Below are positions 16,723 to 29,614 of a stretch of 64,000 nt of DNA, piece by piece. The notes below the pieces were generated by a model. The model was not told where the DNA came from. It did no database searches and worked only from the letters and a program-made list of their open reading frames with translations. The DNA comes from Antedon mediterranea (Eukaryota > Echinodermata > Crinoidea > Comatulida > Antedonidae). The stretch spans positions 19,529,201 through 19,593,200 of the forward strand of contig NC_092670.1 of assembly GCF_964355755.1 (NCBI RefSeq), in the 5' to 3' direction. The stretch's first letter is position 1. Every line of letters starts with the position of its first letter. A program made the position numbers and the translations under genes.

Positions 16723-17594
16723 AACGGATGATGATGATTCTGAAGAATGCACCTTTTTGCTAAATGTGCCACCGATCTAAAGGTTTAATTCCAAATAAAT
16801 AAATAAATACTGCAATAAACAATGTTTATGATTACCTGAAAAAAGCTTGCTAAATAATTGCATAAACACAAAGTATTAACAAAATGCAATTACTGCAGTA
16901 GAATAATTTTGACATGATACTAATCTGGTTAAAATCTCATAATAAAATAAAGAAATGGAAAATGAAGCAATTTCGAAAGACAACATGAAAGCAAGACTAG
17001 GCCTGCCATAGTCTTTGATAAAATATAAATTATTTCCTTACTTTTTATTTATTTACGTCGCTGCTTTGAGGTCAGATAATCGCAACATACTGTCTTATAC
17101 TTTCCTACAGTAAATTACACTTGTAAAAGATGATATACTCATTGTCCATAATGTATTGTTTACATTTTGCACTAAAAATACAGGCTGCTATCAAAATGTC
17201 TTTAGCAAAATAGTTTGTTGAAAATAGAAAATGCTATTCTTGTATGTAGTCTTTTTATATTCATAAGAATCATAAATAAGTTAAGATAATTTCTTTTAGT
17301 TAAATGAAATGTAAAACAAAACTAGCATAGAAAGAACAGCCTATTTTGTGCTACTCCCCAGAGCAAAATAAGAAGTGTTAAACAACTTTCTTCGATCAAT
17401 AAAAATTTGCATAAAACAGAAACAAATATTAATGTATGCTGTATACTGTAAAACAAATTGCAATTAGATGCGTGATTCCAGAGAGGCTCAGCGAGCTTGA
17501 AGGCATTAAAAAGAGAGTTATACTGTAGTATTTTAGTAGGCCTGCCATTAAGAGTATAGTGTGCATTAAAGAAAGAAAGGTATTATTTCTGATG

Positions 17595-18986
17595 TCATCT
17601 GTCCATCCAATCAAACCGTTGACCAATTAATTTAGAAAATTCATTGTTATATGGTCTATAAAAATCATGTAGTTTTTGAGATATATAAGGGCTAAGTTGA
17701 GCTTTTGGTAAGAAACCTGGGGTACTTTTTGCAGGGCATGGCCTAGGTTTCCCTTTCATACAAGACCCGTGTCTCTTTTCATCGTAGTAAAACATATCTT
17801 TTGTGAAATATGGCTTCAATCCTAGAAACGTTTCTACGCGTTTTAATTCATTGTATGCATCGTCTTGAAGATTATCATGGTTAATAACCAAAAACCTATC
17901 TCTGGAGTAATATTTCAACCAGTTTTTTAAATGTTTCGAATACAAACTTGTTTGTATTATTTCATTTGACGCATTGACCTCTCCGTTTGGTGTCATGACC
18001 AATTTTTGAAATTTGAGGCCTTGCATTTGGCCATCTTTAGACAAGTACTTTGAATGGTTTATTCTTCCTTTTAAATTGCGTCTTTCAGTCAGCTCAGATT
18101 CGTGACGGAAATCTGAGATTGCGCGGTCTACTGGATCTCTAACACATAAAATAAATTTAATATCTTCGGGAAGTTCTTCTAACATAAAAAACGGGGCATC
18201 TTCTGTTACAAAATACCGCGGTGTTTTCTCAAAACTAAATTGGTTTCCAGTTGCAAAACCCATTCTTGATTTGTAATACGCCGTACCTTTTTCGTGATTC
18301 CAATCAAAGTAATGAACCTCGTTTCCGAGCGAGTGGCATACTTGCGGATGTTGTTGAAAAAAGAACCCAAAAGCGTTTGTTCCGCTCTTTTTCGAACCAA
18401 TATTGATAACATTTGGTAACCTCTGTTCGTACCCGAGCTCTTTCATTGTTGCTATTAACACCTTCCATTGTTTTTGAAAAGGTAAATTTCTGAATGTTAT
18501 ATGCTTTGCTTCCTCAATTCTTTTTATTTTTGTAAACAATTTTTGATACACATCATCACTTATTGTGGAGTACAACTTTTTAATTAGACGTTCCGATCTA
18601 GGATCCTTCGTTTCTACTAAATACTCCACAAGATCTTTTTGCTTAGCAGTAGAACTATGATTTAGATACTGTGCAGCTGGAGTATCAAGATTCAACTGTT
18701 TTATTTTAACATATTCTCCGTATGATAACTCCCCTGATGTATTATTTTCTCGGTTTCCAGAAGATCGGCTTAAAGGCTTATCAAAAAGAGGTTTTTGTAT
18801 TTTGTTATTTAGTGCAGGATTGCGTAGAATCGCCTTTTTGCGATATGAAAGTCTTTTTCTGTCGTTCTGAAATCCAGCCTCTGTACTGTCGTTCAACCGA
18901 AGCGATACGTAGGATATCATCAACAGCGTTAAAGCACAGCACAAAAGAATAAGTATCTTCTTGTTAATAAGAGACATGTTTCCCAA
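17595..18986 (-). CDS. Heparan sulfate glucosamine 3-O-sulfotransferase-like protein (HS3ST family), intronless
   Basis: A 463-residue single-exon frame encoding a Golgi type II membrane enzyme. It has a short cytoplasmic tail, one signal-anchor helix (residues about 10-30, ILILLCCALTLLMISY), a stem of about 150 residues, and a sulfotransferase domain from 188 to the end. The family moves sulfate from PAPS to the 3-OH of glucosamine in heparan sulfate. Visible motifs are the 5'-phosphosulfate loop NIGSKKSGTNAF (195-206), the catalytic strip NEVHYFD (E223, H225, D228), the 3'-phosphate site RDPVDRAISDF (283-293), and the conserved cysteine pair C409/C417. The loop has N204 where HS3ST enzymes carry an arginine. 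A probable 5' untranslated intron ends at a TTTTGCAG acceptor near 19121. Length is typical of the longer HS3ST members. The exact substrate subtype cannot be told. Confidence 0.9.
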   Translation of the reverse strand: MGNMSLINKKILILLCCALTLLMISYVSLRLNDSTEAGFQNDRKRLSYRKKAILRNPALNNKIQKPLFDKPLSRSSGNRENNTSGELSYGEYVKIKQLNLDTPAAQYLNHSSTAKQKDLVEYLVETKDPRSERLIKKLYSTISDDVYQKLFTKIKRIEEAKHITFRNLPFQKQWKVLIATMKELGYEQRLPNVINIGSKKSGTNAFGFFFQQHPQVCHSLGNEVHYFDWNHEKGTAYYKSRMGFATGNQFSFEKTPRYFVTEDAPFFMLEELPEDIKFILCVRDPVDRAISDFRHESELTERRNLKGRINHSKYLSKDGQMQGLKFQKLVMTPNGEVNASNEIIQTSLYSKHLKNWLKYYSRDRFLVINHDNLQDDAYNELKRVETFLGLKPYFTKDMFYYDEKRHGSCMKGKPRPCPAKSTPGFLPKAQLSPYISQKLHDFYRPYNNEFSKLIGQRFDWMDR

Positions 18987-19969
18987 GTTTTAATAACCAA
19001 TACCATAAATCGTTAATTGTCTACATGTTAATTAACAGTCTTCATGGTTTCAATTAAGCAAATTGTTGTTTCCATTTAGCAATTGCCTTCACAATTCCCG
19101 TTACCCTTCTCAATAGATGACCTGCAAAAAATAAAACAAAAAACCACAATTTAAAAACTCACATGTCTTTTCTGTATAATTCCATTAATACTGATAGCAC
19201 ATGGGATTTATATCTCCCTTTTATGACAGACCAATTAGTGTTTCCTTATTGACAACCATCCTTTAGGAGTAGCATTCAAATTTAATTCTCTGAAAATGAA
19301 AATGATGAAAGTGATGACAAGTGCTTCAACCACACAAAAATTGTCTAAAACAAATTTCAAAATATCTCAAACAGATTTCAAGACCCTTATCTTGAGTGGT
19401 GATGTGTACATCACAAGATCTGTATAATGAATGAATGAAGAAATTTTCTTGAGATTGTGATTTACTGAAAACTAATTTATTACTTTAACTGTAATTCTAT
19501 ATATGAGCATGTGAATCGATACCCAAGAGAATTTTCGAAATAAATTTATGCGTTCTATCAAATTCATAATATGGTATGGTTCGATCAAAAATACTTTAAT
19601 GTACCTTAGCAAAATACATCTTAAAAGGAAAAAATACATAGATTGGAAGTTAAAAAACAGCAACATAAACAAACAAAACTAAAAAAGAGAGAAATTGCTG
19701 TGATTATTCAGATGGACTCGTGTCTTAAGAAAAATAATAAGGTGGCGTCATTCCAGGGTCTAATTGACAATAGAAGAAGGGAAATGGCAAATTACACTAC
19801 CGTTATGACCGTTATGACCGTTATGACCGTTATGAACGATTTTAATCGCATGCTAAAGTATAATCACAATCCAGGATAAATTTAGACTCTGCTGATTTAA
19901 AATCCTATTATTTAAAGGCAATTTGTGTATAAATCAAAACTCCACAATTTTTGCCAAATTTCATACATA

Positions 19970-20245
19970 TACCCACGGGACTATACTCTCACCACATTAC
20001 TTATATCCTTTAGGCAAGACACTTAAATAACATTTGCCTCTCTCCACCCAGTTGTATAAAATGGATACCCGGTTAGATTATTATGACACAACTTTGTGAT
20101 GATTACTAGCTGCATTATGGGAGTACTGTATGTTTCCATACATGTTTGATCCAAAAAATGACTGGGGTGATAATGCAGCGCATTGAGAGCTTGCTTATAT
20201 GCGCTAAATAAGAATGAACTATTATTATTATTACAGTCAATTATT
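19970..20245 (+). mobile_element. SINE-like tail with GCGCTAAATAAGAATG and (ATT)n end
   Basis: The words GTATAAAATGGATACCCGGT, GGGGTGATAATGCAGCGCAT and GCGCTAAATAAGAATGAACT, followed by ATTATTATTATT, are the pattern of SINE tails that are common in marine invertebrate genomes. The head could not be delimited. Confidence 0.5.
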
Positions 20246-20654
20246 ATTCAATTCTTCACCAGAAAATGGGTTGTTCAATTTAGTATTGATAAACTTACTG
20301 TGAGTGTAGTATACATTGTATAACAGTAAGAGGACCTTTAAAAGGTCAAATTGGGATATGAATATGATTGTGTCAATGCTTGTCTAGTCACACATAGTCA
20401 CTTCTTTGGTTGTTGGCATGCTGTGAATCAATTACTTTACTTACCTACAAGAAATTAGGCTATGTATAATCATGACTTTAACCAAATGTATCTTGAGAAG
20501 TAGTTAAGAATTTTTTTTTAAATCCGACATGTTAAGCAAAAGCAAACTAGATGGGAAGGTTTATTCAGGAATTGTTAAAATGTGAAAAACATTAAAAATG
20601 TTTAACTGTTTGATTTGTCTTCTTTTTTTTTTTGGCTAAAATGAATAACATTTA

Positions 20655-20814
20655 AAGCTCTGTCTACACTATCAAACTTTATTTGACAACAAAACATGAT
20701 GTGCCCATATGGACATGATATGCCAAAATATGGTAGTGATATGCCATCATCATGTCCAAATATGGCACATCACACTTTTTTGTCACATAAAGTTTGATAG
20801 TGTAGACAAAGCTT
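20655..20814. mobile_element. Short MITE of the AAGCTCTGTCTACACTATC family, copy 3
   Basis: Complete palindromic copy. The ends are AAGCTCTGTCTACACTATCA and its inverse, with an internal GATGTGCCCATATGG...TGGCACATCACAC hairpin. It is flanked by TTTAA on the left and TTAAA on the right, suggesting a TTAA or TAA target duplication. Confidence 0.85.
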
Positions 20815-22650
20815 TAAACTATAATGGCTTTATTCACAGTTTGATTTTGATGTTTTTTTAAATATCTTGAATTAAGCAAAATGCCAGATTTTTAATCTAA
20901 TATGTACCACAATATAAAGGTACTCAGTCTTCATGGAATCTGCTTCAAGATAAAATAATTCTATTTAAATAATTAACCGCAAAATACTAATAAATTCTAT
21001 AAAAGCACTAAGATGTACACTGCCTTATGTATCACCGCTTTAAATTTAAACTCAAAATTGTGACACAACATGTCAATCGTAATTTCCTGTAAAACAGATA
21101 TTTTATGATTAATGTAAAATAAGCGTCAAAATGATCTATTTTTCATCATCTGCATTTGTAACCATACATAATGCAGTAATGAAAAATAAATGCAATGGCG
21201 ATACGGTTGGGGGAAAAAAAAGGGTATATTATGGTGGGGGTTTAGATGGTGTACACAACTGGATTTTAAAATATATTTTAAAAGAATAGTTAATAATATT
21301 TAATTTTTAAAAATTATTATCAGGTGAGTGAGATATTCCAAATACTAATTGTTAATTTTCCCTAGCTATTGTCTTTTTTATATGTCTTAAAATTGTTTCC
21401 GTAACGAGAGGCAATTCCTGCTCAACACATATGACACGCCATGCATGCCAAAATTGTTATCTTTTCAGCAATATTAAGCTGAATTTCCATCTACTGTAGA
21501 ACTAGCTTCTAAATCTTGAAAAGCATTTTGCCAAGTTGTTTGTTCCATTTTGGCTGTTATATTGGACTCTCTTACAATTCATTACAATACATTTAACTAG
21601 TTTGCAATTATAAATATGGCCATTCATTCACCAAATGTTTGCTTACAAGTTACAATACATTTTAAAAATCAATTCACAATCTACTGTAAGGTGTTTGTGT
21701 TGATGTAGTTCAAAATCTACAGAATAATTTTTATGCAATGAATTATTCATAAGCTTAATGAATACTAAACACTATTAAATAGAACAGTATCTTCATTTAC
21801 ATTAAACAGCCAGACGGTACCGTTAATTAAAATATTCAAATAGTCATGTTTTTTGATTATCGGAACTTTTATCTTATTATGTATTACTTTAGGCAATGTA
21901 TCTACAAACGAGTGTGTTTCATTTTTCAATGGTTTTTTAAGGTAAAGAAATTGTAATGCAGATAGGATAATTATGGCTTATAAAGAAATAATTAGTTGAA
22001 TAATTCATTTAAATTGCTCTGTTAAATATAGTAATTCTATAGCAGTAATATTAATGAAATAGAAAGATATTTTACTTTTAATTCTTAATGAAGCAGAAAC
22101 AATGTTAAATCTAAGTTTGAACAATTATCATTACAATACAATAACGAATCTAATGATAAAATAATTTAAAAATCATCATTTTTAAAATGACAAACATGTC
22201 TATGATATTGTTATTTAATAACAATAAATTACAATAATTTCGGTATAAAATAATGTATTATACATAATTAAATTTAAATTGAATTAATATAATATTGATA
22301 TTAAACTGAGTTATTTTAGAATGCCATATAGAAATCATTTTATAGAACATTGGTTGTTTACAGTACAGTGATGTTTGTAATAATAGGATAGTATGTATTG
22401 CATCCTGTGTATTATGTACAGTATTTTTTAGTTTATTCAGAGATATAAAACGATATCATAAAATATAACCTTAGTCATACAGCAGCTAATCTAGAGATCT
22501 CTATTAGTATTAGTTCCGACTTGAAGGAAGGCACAGTATGATACAATTCTTCATACACTTACAGTATTACTTCACTCATTTTGTTGTTGTCAGTTACATT
22601 AATGTGTCGATCTATCATTTTTTGGCAGGCTTGCTCGTTTTAATTCCTTC

Positions 22651-22740
22651 ATTTCAAACAGTATTTTTATTACAAGCATTTTCATTGTTACAATGCTAGT
22701 ATTCTTGAAAATGCTTGTAATAAAAATACTGTTTAAAATG
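22651..22740. repeat. Hairpin with about 40-bp arms
   Basis: AAACAGTATTTTTATTACAA on the left is inverted on the right (TTGTAATAAAAATACTGTTT), with AGCATTTTC/GAAAATGCT continuing inward to a short spacer. It may be a small foldback element. Confidence 0.8.
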
Positions 22741-25700
22741 TGTTTATAGTAAGTAATACTGTATAAAATAAATGACTTTTCTCAATACAAGAGAACTTAT
22801 TGTATAATATAATAATGTATAATAATATTTAATGTACTGTATTAAACACAATTTAACTATTCATTTTCAATGAGCTATGATATGATAATCTTAGATTTCA
22901 AAATAATATGCTCTATAAAAAAGCCTAATTTTGCACTTTTTTTTGCTGTAGTGTCAATTAAATAAGAATGAGACAAGCCCATTAATTTTTGGTGACATAC
23001 GAATGTCAAGGGGGAGAGCCCAGCCGGTCCGGGCCCCCTTTAAATTTCACAAATTGTAATGCAAAATATAGGACATTAAATTAAATTCAGCACTTCATTT
23101 CACTACTTTTAGGCCCCTCCCCCCCCCCCCCTATTTCAAAATCATGTATCCGCCACTGTCACTCTTGCTCCATTTTTATCTAAATAGCTTACATAAATTG
23201 TGCAAAATTCTCAAGCCTGCAAATACATACAAAAATATGAAGATTTATTTGTTCATATTTTCTGCTGACTGACATTTAGTGAATGTTTAATGGTACCTGT
23301 AAGTTTAATCGATGATACTACAAGAACTCTAAGAATCCAATAAAAAAAATAAAATATTAATCAATGTAACTGTACAGTATGAAGATGAGACTAGATTTAA
23401 AATGCTAGAGTAAAAAAAAACCCTACAGAATTTATAGCAGTACTACAAGGTAATAATAAAAGAAATAGGATTTTGTTGTCCTTAAGAATTTAAACCAGAT
23501 TTCTGGAAGAAAATTGTTCAAAAATGACTAGATGAATATTGTTGTTTAATGTTATATTCAATCAAATTTAATTCGGAAACATGTCCATTAAAACAGATAT
23601 ACAATTTTTATGATTTTAACACATAATGGTTTAGAACACAGAAAGGCATTTAGTATGTATTCTTCAAGTTATTCGAGTAATTATAACATACAGTAAACAG
23701 TAATAAATGAAGACGTTAATCAATCACATAGAAACATTATTTGTGAAAATATAATGTACCAAATGTCTGAAATGATTATCTTAATGTGCAATAAAAACTA
23801 TGTATTACAAACCAATTTAAGGCAAAAAGTAAAGATTAAAATATACATTCAAATACTTTATTATTTAATCTTAAAAATATTAATACACAATATTTGTATT
23901 GTAATAACTCAACATTTTAAATAGGCAATCAGTATTTTAAATAAACACTCAACCTTTTAAATGGACAATCAACATTTTAAATCACAACATTTTAAATACA
24001 CAATGAGCATTTTCAATTGACAATGATTGAAAAAACCTAAGTATAGAAAAGACAACGAAATATTTTGTTGTTTGAAATAAATTAACTTGTATGTACTGTA
24101 GACATACACCAAGTACAATGTTGGAACTACCTTACAGCAACTATCGGCAAAACATAAAATTACCTTCGAATATCAAATAACCGAAACATATGGCGGCAAA
24201 GATAACCAAGACGCTCAAATCAAATGAATACTCTCCCTTTTCCTGTTAAGTGGTTATCAGTACTTCCCTTTGAGATCATAATCCTGTAATGTTATCTTAC
24301 AGATCGTTATCCTGCATTTTATCACCTTGATTTTGAAAGAAATAAACACTAATTTAGCAGCTTGCTATACTTTTGAAACCTGTCCTGAAGTTCCTATTCT
24401 ACCTATCCTGTTTCTTGATCAAAATGGTGTTGAGTATTTCATAGAATTCTGTGTAGGCAGCTACAGATACATACTGTATACATTATAGCTTTAACAATTT
24501 AGCCAATTATTTTTAGAACAAATTCCTCCACCATGTGCGTATTACTGCAGTATAATATTTAAATTACTTTCACATTCTCTTAACTGTAAACTTAAATAGA
24601 TCTTAAAAAGTTTAACATAGCATGATTTTGAAGTATATTATTTTTTTTTAAAACTCAGCATGAAAAAATATAGATAAAATACCTTCCGAATTTAATGCTT
24701 TTCGTCTCAAGACTTTTGCTGTAAAGCCTGCTTACTTCCATTACATACAAGGCTACCTAACCTGTAGTGTATGATCTATATCTTAATATTAATTTATAAT
24801 CTCAGGCTTTCCTTTGTACATAAGGAAGTTTATACTAGACACACCTTTAACACAACACTCCATTGAAAGTTAATATTGCAAAAATATACAAAAAAATCTA
24901 TTGATGCACCCAGCCAATCAATGATTAAATACTTCAAACATATGGTCAAACTATGGAATTTCTCTATAGTCAAACAGAAAAGTTATGTTCACTGGTTTAG
25001 CATGTACAATACTAAAGTTATTCATGCATTTTTAAACAAATATGAGTATTACTTTAGGAGTAATGTTTCACTGACACTGGACAGGGCTACTGTATAAAAA
25101 AACAACAAGGGGCATACGTGTCATGCATTAAGACCTAGTTGTTCACTTATTAAATAGGAAACTAGGTAGCTAGTATCAGTATGTGATTAGAATTCTTTTT
25201 ATGGCTTTGAAGTACGTTCAGAGTGGTTTAAATGAGTTTTTCTCCCACTAAAGAATATTACATTTGTGGCATACAAAAATGCAGGCTAGGAAAATCTACA
25301 ACATACTAGCAATCATAGTGGTCTACTGGTAAACAAAATGTAGGGTAAGGGTTGAAACAAATGCATTATTTTCATAAATAAAGACAATATTAATGCTGTA
25401 TGACACACAACTCTGGTGTTTAGATTAATCATGAGTTCTCTGGTATTGTAAGATGAGTGACAGTTGTAATTATATAGGTGTGTTGAAGATGGCCTGACAA
25501 CATAGAACAATTTTACTTTTCATTCTCAGTTCAAGGATATATTCAAGGAACAGATTTACATTCTTGAGAAGAATGAACAACTTAACATTAAAAAAAATAT
25601 AATGTCACTCTGCACAAAATTTAAAACCATGTATTAAGATAGCAAGGATGCTTAAAAACACAATATAAAATACATTAGACTACAAATTTTAAGACATAAT

Positions 25701-26765
25701 AAAGAAAATAAAATAAAAAATAAATTCTGTTGAGCTACTGTAACTGAACAATATTGGACCACCCCAATAATATCATGTAATGTACCCAGGAATTTTGCAC
25801 AAATGTTTTTTCTCATTAAAAGGATGGGGTTACAAAAACCTACAGATTTTTGAATTTGTGATTATGAGTTGTGAGTATGACAATATTTCAGGCGACATGT
25901 AATTTAATATCATCAAAGGATGGAATATTGCCTGCTCATGTATTTAGGTATTATTTTAAATTAATTACATTTACTGGTTAATGGAGAGCATGAATAATGG
26001 ATGTTGTTAATGCATAAATTTCTATTATTTGCATGCATACTGTACTTTACAAAGAAGTTTAACGATTTTAAAGTAGGCTACTTTGCATGTAAAGGCGATT
26101 GTCTGGTTGGTACATAGTGCTCTACAACATACAGTACTGTACTGTAGAAGATTTTCTATTATTTTTAACTGTATAAACAATAATATAGTAATTAATGGTT
26201 TTATAAGTGTTTTACACTTTTATAGAGTTTAGATGAAGAACAGTTATTATGGAAGTATACATAGGTGGGTAAGCTTTATGATGTTGGTTAGCCAGTTTAT
26301 AGATTCTATATTTTATTTTATCTAGAAATCTGTTTTTACATCTTAACAGATGGAGTAAAAGTCATTAAAAACGAAGACATGGCAGAGATAATTGTTTTCA
26401 TTCCGTATAATTTCAAAACTTGTTTTTATACATAAAAAAATGCTTTTCTGCAAAAAATATCACATTCACAATTTGCTTTAATGTTCATTTTAAAATAGCA
26501 TGTATCAGGATCATTAGTATCATATTAAAACAAAATATTTTTAAAACAATATAAATGCAGATCTTTCTAGACCTAGTAGGCCAGCCTAGAAAGAGAGCCT
26601 GATGATAGAGTTATTTAAATAGTTAATTTCATACAGTATAATTTATAAATAATATTAATAAGTAATATTTTACTAATAAATTATTGTCAAGAAATAGGTA
26701 TTAAAATTGCGGAAAATATACTCCACTTTTTATAAAACCACAACATGACATATATTAATATATAT

Positions 26766-27572
26766 GTTATGCGCGATTTGAACGATTTGCGCAATTTGAA
26801 ATTGCGCAAAAAAAATCCTTGCGCAATTTGAATTGAAACATGTGTTTCAAATTGCGCAACCAACGTATTAAATTGCGCAAGTAATCTGCAAATTGCGCAA
26901 GGTTTTTCGACAGATTGTGAAATCATGCACACCCATATTTTTATAGTATTTAATTTCTAAGAATGATTCAAAATTAAAGATAAATATCACATTTCCTTAT
27001 TTTAGTAGTGCAAATATTGTTATAAGTTAGCATACCGTCGAAGAACCGACGAAGGAAAACGAAGCGGTGGTGTTCCACCAGGCGGGCGCGGCGCGGGCGG
27101 CCGGCTATACTAGGCCTACTCTAGCCTAGCTAGGGTCTGGACTACTGATACTGACTAGGTTACATGGCCTAGCTTAAACTAATATTAAAAACTTAAAAAG
27201 TGAGTATTAAACATTATCTTCATTGAAATGGTCTTATTTATATAATAAAATACTAAATTTTAAACTCCTCTGCCTAGGCCTAGCCTAGCCATGTATGGGA
27301 AAATTTACAGTTCGTTTTCAAATTGCGCAAAGGTGTCATATTGCGCAAGAACTATCTTGCGCAATTTACAAATTGTGCAGCGCAATTTAAAATTGCGCAA
27401 AGATTTTCTTGCGCAATTTGAAATTGCGCAAGTTGATTGCGCAATTTGAAATTGCGCAAAAAAATCCTTGCGCAATTTTAAATTGCGCAAGAATTCTTTG
27501 CGCAATTTCAAATTGCGCAAGGATTTTTTTGCGCAATTTCAAATTGCGCAAATCGTTCAAATCGCGCATAAC
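26766..27572 (+). mobile_element. 0.8-kb TIR element rich in TTGCGCAA palindromes, copy 1
   Basis: It begins GTTATGCGCGATTTGAACGA and ends with the inverse, so the termini form inverted repeats of more than 40 bp. Both ends consist of arrays of near-palindromic TTGCGCAATTTGAAATTGCG units with spacers. The interior holds a GC-rich block (27030-27110) and a TAGGCCTAG-rich block (27110-27300). Flanks TATAT and ATATA allow a short target duplication. An inverted copy of 767 bp lies at 28773-29539, and a decayed fragment is seen near 49863-49970. No transposase is encoded; open frames here only reflect the repeat. Confidence 0.75.
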
Positions 27573-28772
27573 ATATACATACAAACACTAGTGAATATCC
27601 TGTTGGTTGCCTACTGTCGCAGCTAGGGCGAACTGACCTTTATTTGGATTTATGAAGACAGCGGGAAGTCTTGTTCTCTTCCTACATAATAAATTGTCTA
27701 GGAGGAGGTAATAGGCCTAACTAAGTCTCTACTCTAGGCCTAGCTAGAGCCTAGATGCACTCGAGAAATAAACAAGAATTTATTAAGCTATCCCCTTTGT
27801 AAATAATTTGTTAAAAGGCTATATTAAACTATTGAAGAAATACTACACTTACCTCTGTTGGATCAAACACTGCAGACATATATCATAATACAATAATTGA
27901 TTATAAACTTCGATTTAAAACCTTCTTCCCCATTTCTTTCATCACACACACGTCTCTATTGTTTTTATAGTCATAGTCTTCAAATGTTAACCATAGAACC
28001 GATGCATATATGAATTGAACTTAAAACTGTAATAAAATCGTGTTAGTTCGGAAATTTATCAGTTATGTCAGAATTATCAACGTGTGACGAAAAAAAAGAC
28101 GTGACTTTTCTGCGACGCGACGTGTTTTAAGTTTGTTTTGCTCATCTAAATTGTTCTATTATTATCTTGTAAACACGTTATTAAAGAATAATATGGCTTT
28201 AGTTTAATTATCATTCATTTAATTATAATTTAAATTATAAAATCTGTAGTATTTATAGTTATAAAATCGAGGCAGGCGCAGCATAGCTAGGCCTAGTTTA
28301 GCAGTAGATGCTACATAATAGAGATATAGGCCTAGAGAGCAACCTCAGCCCCTGGCATTCATTGTCGAATGAGAGGAAGCATTCGATTGAGGCTAGGCCT
28401 AGACCTATATGGAAATTCGGGGCTAGGCCTATGTGGTGATTGTCACCCAATTATAGCCTCTTTCCCTACTAAACTGCATAAGTAGGAGGGTGACGGATAA
28501 AAATATAATAATAATAAATATGTTCTTAATCTTAAATTATAAAAAAAAATGTATTTATTAAAATGTATTTCATTATACTTTAGTTAGGCTATATATAGGC
28601 CATGGCCCATACATACCGCCTAGGTCTAAATAATTTATAGGCCTAGTGTTTTCTCCATGGATGTATGCTTTGGTGGTCATATTTTTTTCCTCACTTCCTC
28701 ACTATTATTACTAAAAGTTAAAAGGCCGTTCATCTTTATAATAACAACTAAAGCTAAACTGACGATGTAACT

Positions 28773-29539
28773 GTTATGCGCGATTTGAACGATTTGCGCA
28801 ATTTGAAATTGCGCAAAAAAATCCTTGCGCAATTTTAAATTGCGCAAGGATTTTTTTGCGCAATTTGAAATTGCGCAATCAACTTGCGCAATTTCAAATT
28901 GCGCAAGAAAATCTTTGCGCAATTTTAAATTGCGCTGCACAATTTGTAAATTGCGCAAGATAGTTCTTGCGCAATATGACACCTTTGCGCAATTTGAAAA
29001 CGAACTGTAAATTTTCCCATACATGGCTAGGCTAGGCCTAGGCAGAGGAGTTTAAAATTTAGTATTTTATTATATAAATAAGACCATTTCAATGAAGATA
29101 ATGTTTAATACTCACTTTTTAAGTTTTTAATATTAGTTTAAGCTAGGCCATGTAACCTAGTCAGTATCAGTAGTCCAGACCCTAGCTAGGCTAGAGTAGT
29201 ATAGCCGGCCGCCCGCGCCGCGCCCGCCTGGTGGAACACCACCGCTTCGTTTTCCTTCGTCGGTTCTTCGACGGTATGCTAACTTATAACAATATTTGCA
29301 CTACTAAAATAAGGAAATGCGATATTTATCTTTAATTTTGAATCATTCTTAGAAATTACTATAAAAATATGGGTGTGCATGATTTCACAATCTGTCGAAA
29401 AACCTTGCGCAATTTGCAGATTACTTGCGCAATTTAATACGTTGCTTGCGCAATTTGAAACACATGTTTCAATTCAAATTGCGCAAGGATTTTTTTTGCG
29501 CAATTTCAAATTGCGCAAATCGTTCAAATCGCGCATAAC
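28773..29539 (-). mobile_element. 0.8-kb TIR element rich in TTGCGCAA palindromes, copy 2 (inverted)
   Basis: Reverse complement of 26766-27572 with very high identity in the interior, including the GC-rich block (29200-29270). Indels occur in the TTGCGCAA arrays at the ends. It sits 75 bp before the first coding exon of DUS1L, so it lies in the 5' untranslated intron or promoter of that gene. Sequence outside the termini is not shared between the copies, which supports two insertions rather than a segmental inversion. Confidence 0.75.
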
Positions 29540-29614
29540 ATAACCATCCATGTTGATTTGGGGTATAATGAAGGACCATTTTCATAATGTGGCTGATTTT
29601 GTTTATTGTAGAAT

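Larger units (their letters stand above)
5190..17594. other. Intergenic, repeat-rich region without a confident gene
   Basis: Between the phosphatase and the sulfotransferase no exon chain with homology could be assembled. The stretch holds a 21-bp minisatellite, two MITEs, two non-LTR retrotransposon fragments, a Helitron-like element, GC-rich repeat ends near 11.5-11.65 kb and two large hairpins, listed separately. About 8690-8850 is a locally GC-richer, CpG-containing stretch that could be a promoter for a 5' untranslated exon of the phosphatase, but nothing in the sequence proves this. Confidence 0.5.
18987..29614. other. Gene-poor region between the sulfotransferase and DUS1L
   Basis: No exon with homology was found. 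About 19000-19121 is probably 5' untranslated sequence of the sulfotransferase. A 10-bp repeat ACCGTTATG(A) occurs about four times at 19799-19837. Further contents are a SINE tail (19970-20245), a MITE (20655-20814), a hairpin (22651-22740) and a poly-C tract near 23113-23130. From 26766 two inverted copies of a TTGCGCAA-rich element follow. The 20.8-26.7 kb part is very AT-rich and otherwise featureless to me. The stretch after 27.6 kb probably includes the promoter and 5' untranslated exon of DUS1L. Confidence 0.5.

Noticed and set aside
24876-25097. 73-codon plus-strand frame in the gene-poor region
   Set aside because: No homology, ordinary AT-rich composition; expected by chance.
27305-29024. 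Several repetitive open frames (RNLKLRK / AQFEIAQ repeats)
   Set aside because: They are translations of the TTGCGCAATTTGAAATTG array in various frames on both strands.
26766-29540. Possible CRISPR-like array of short repeats
   Set aside because: Repeats are near-palindromic with variable, unrelated short spacers inside a TIR element of an animal genome; no cas genes.
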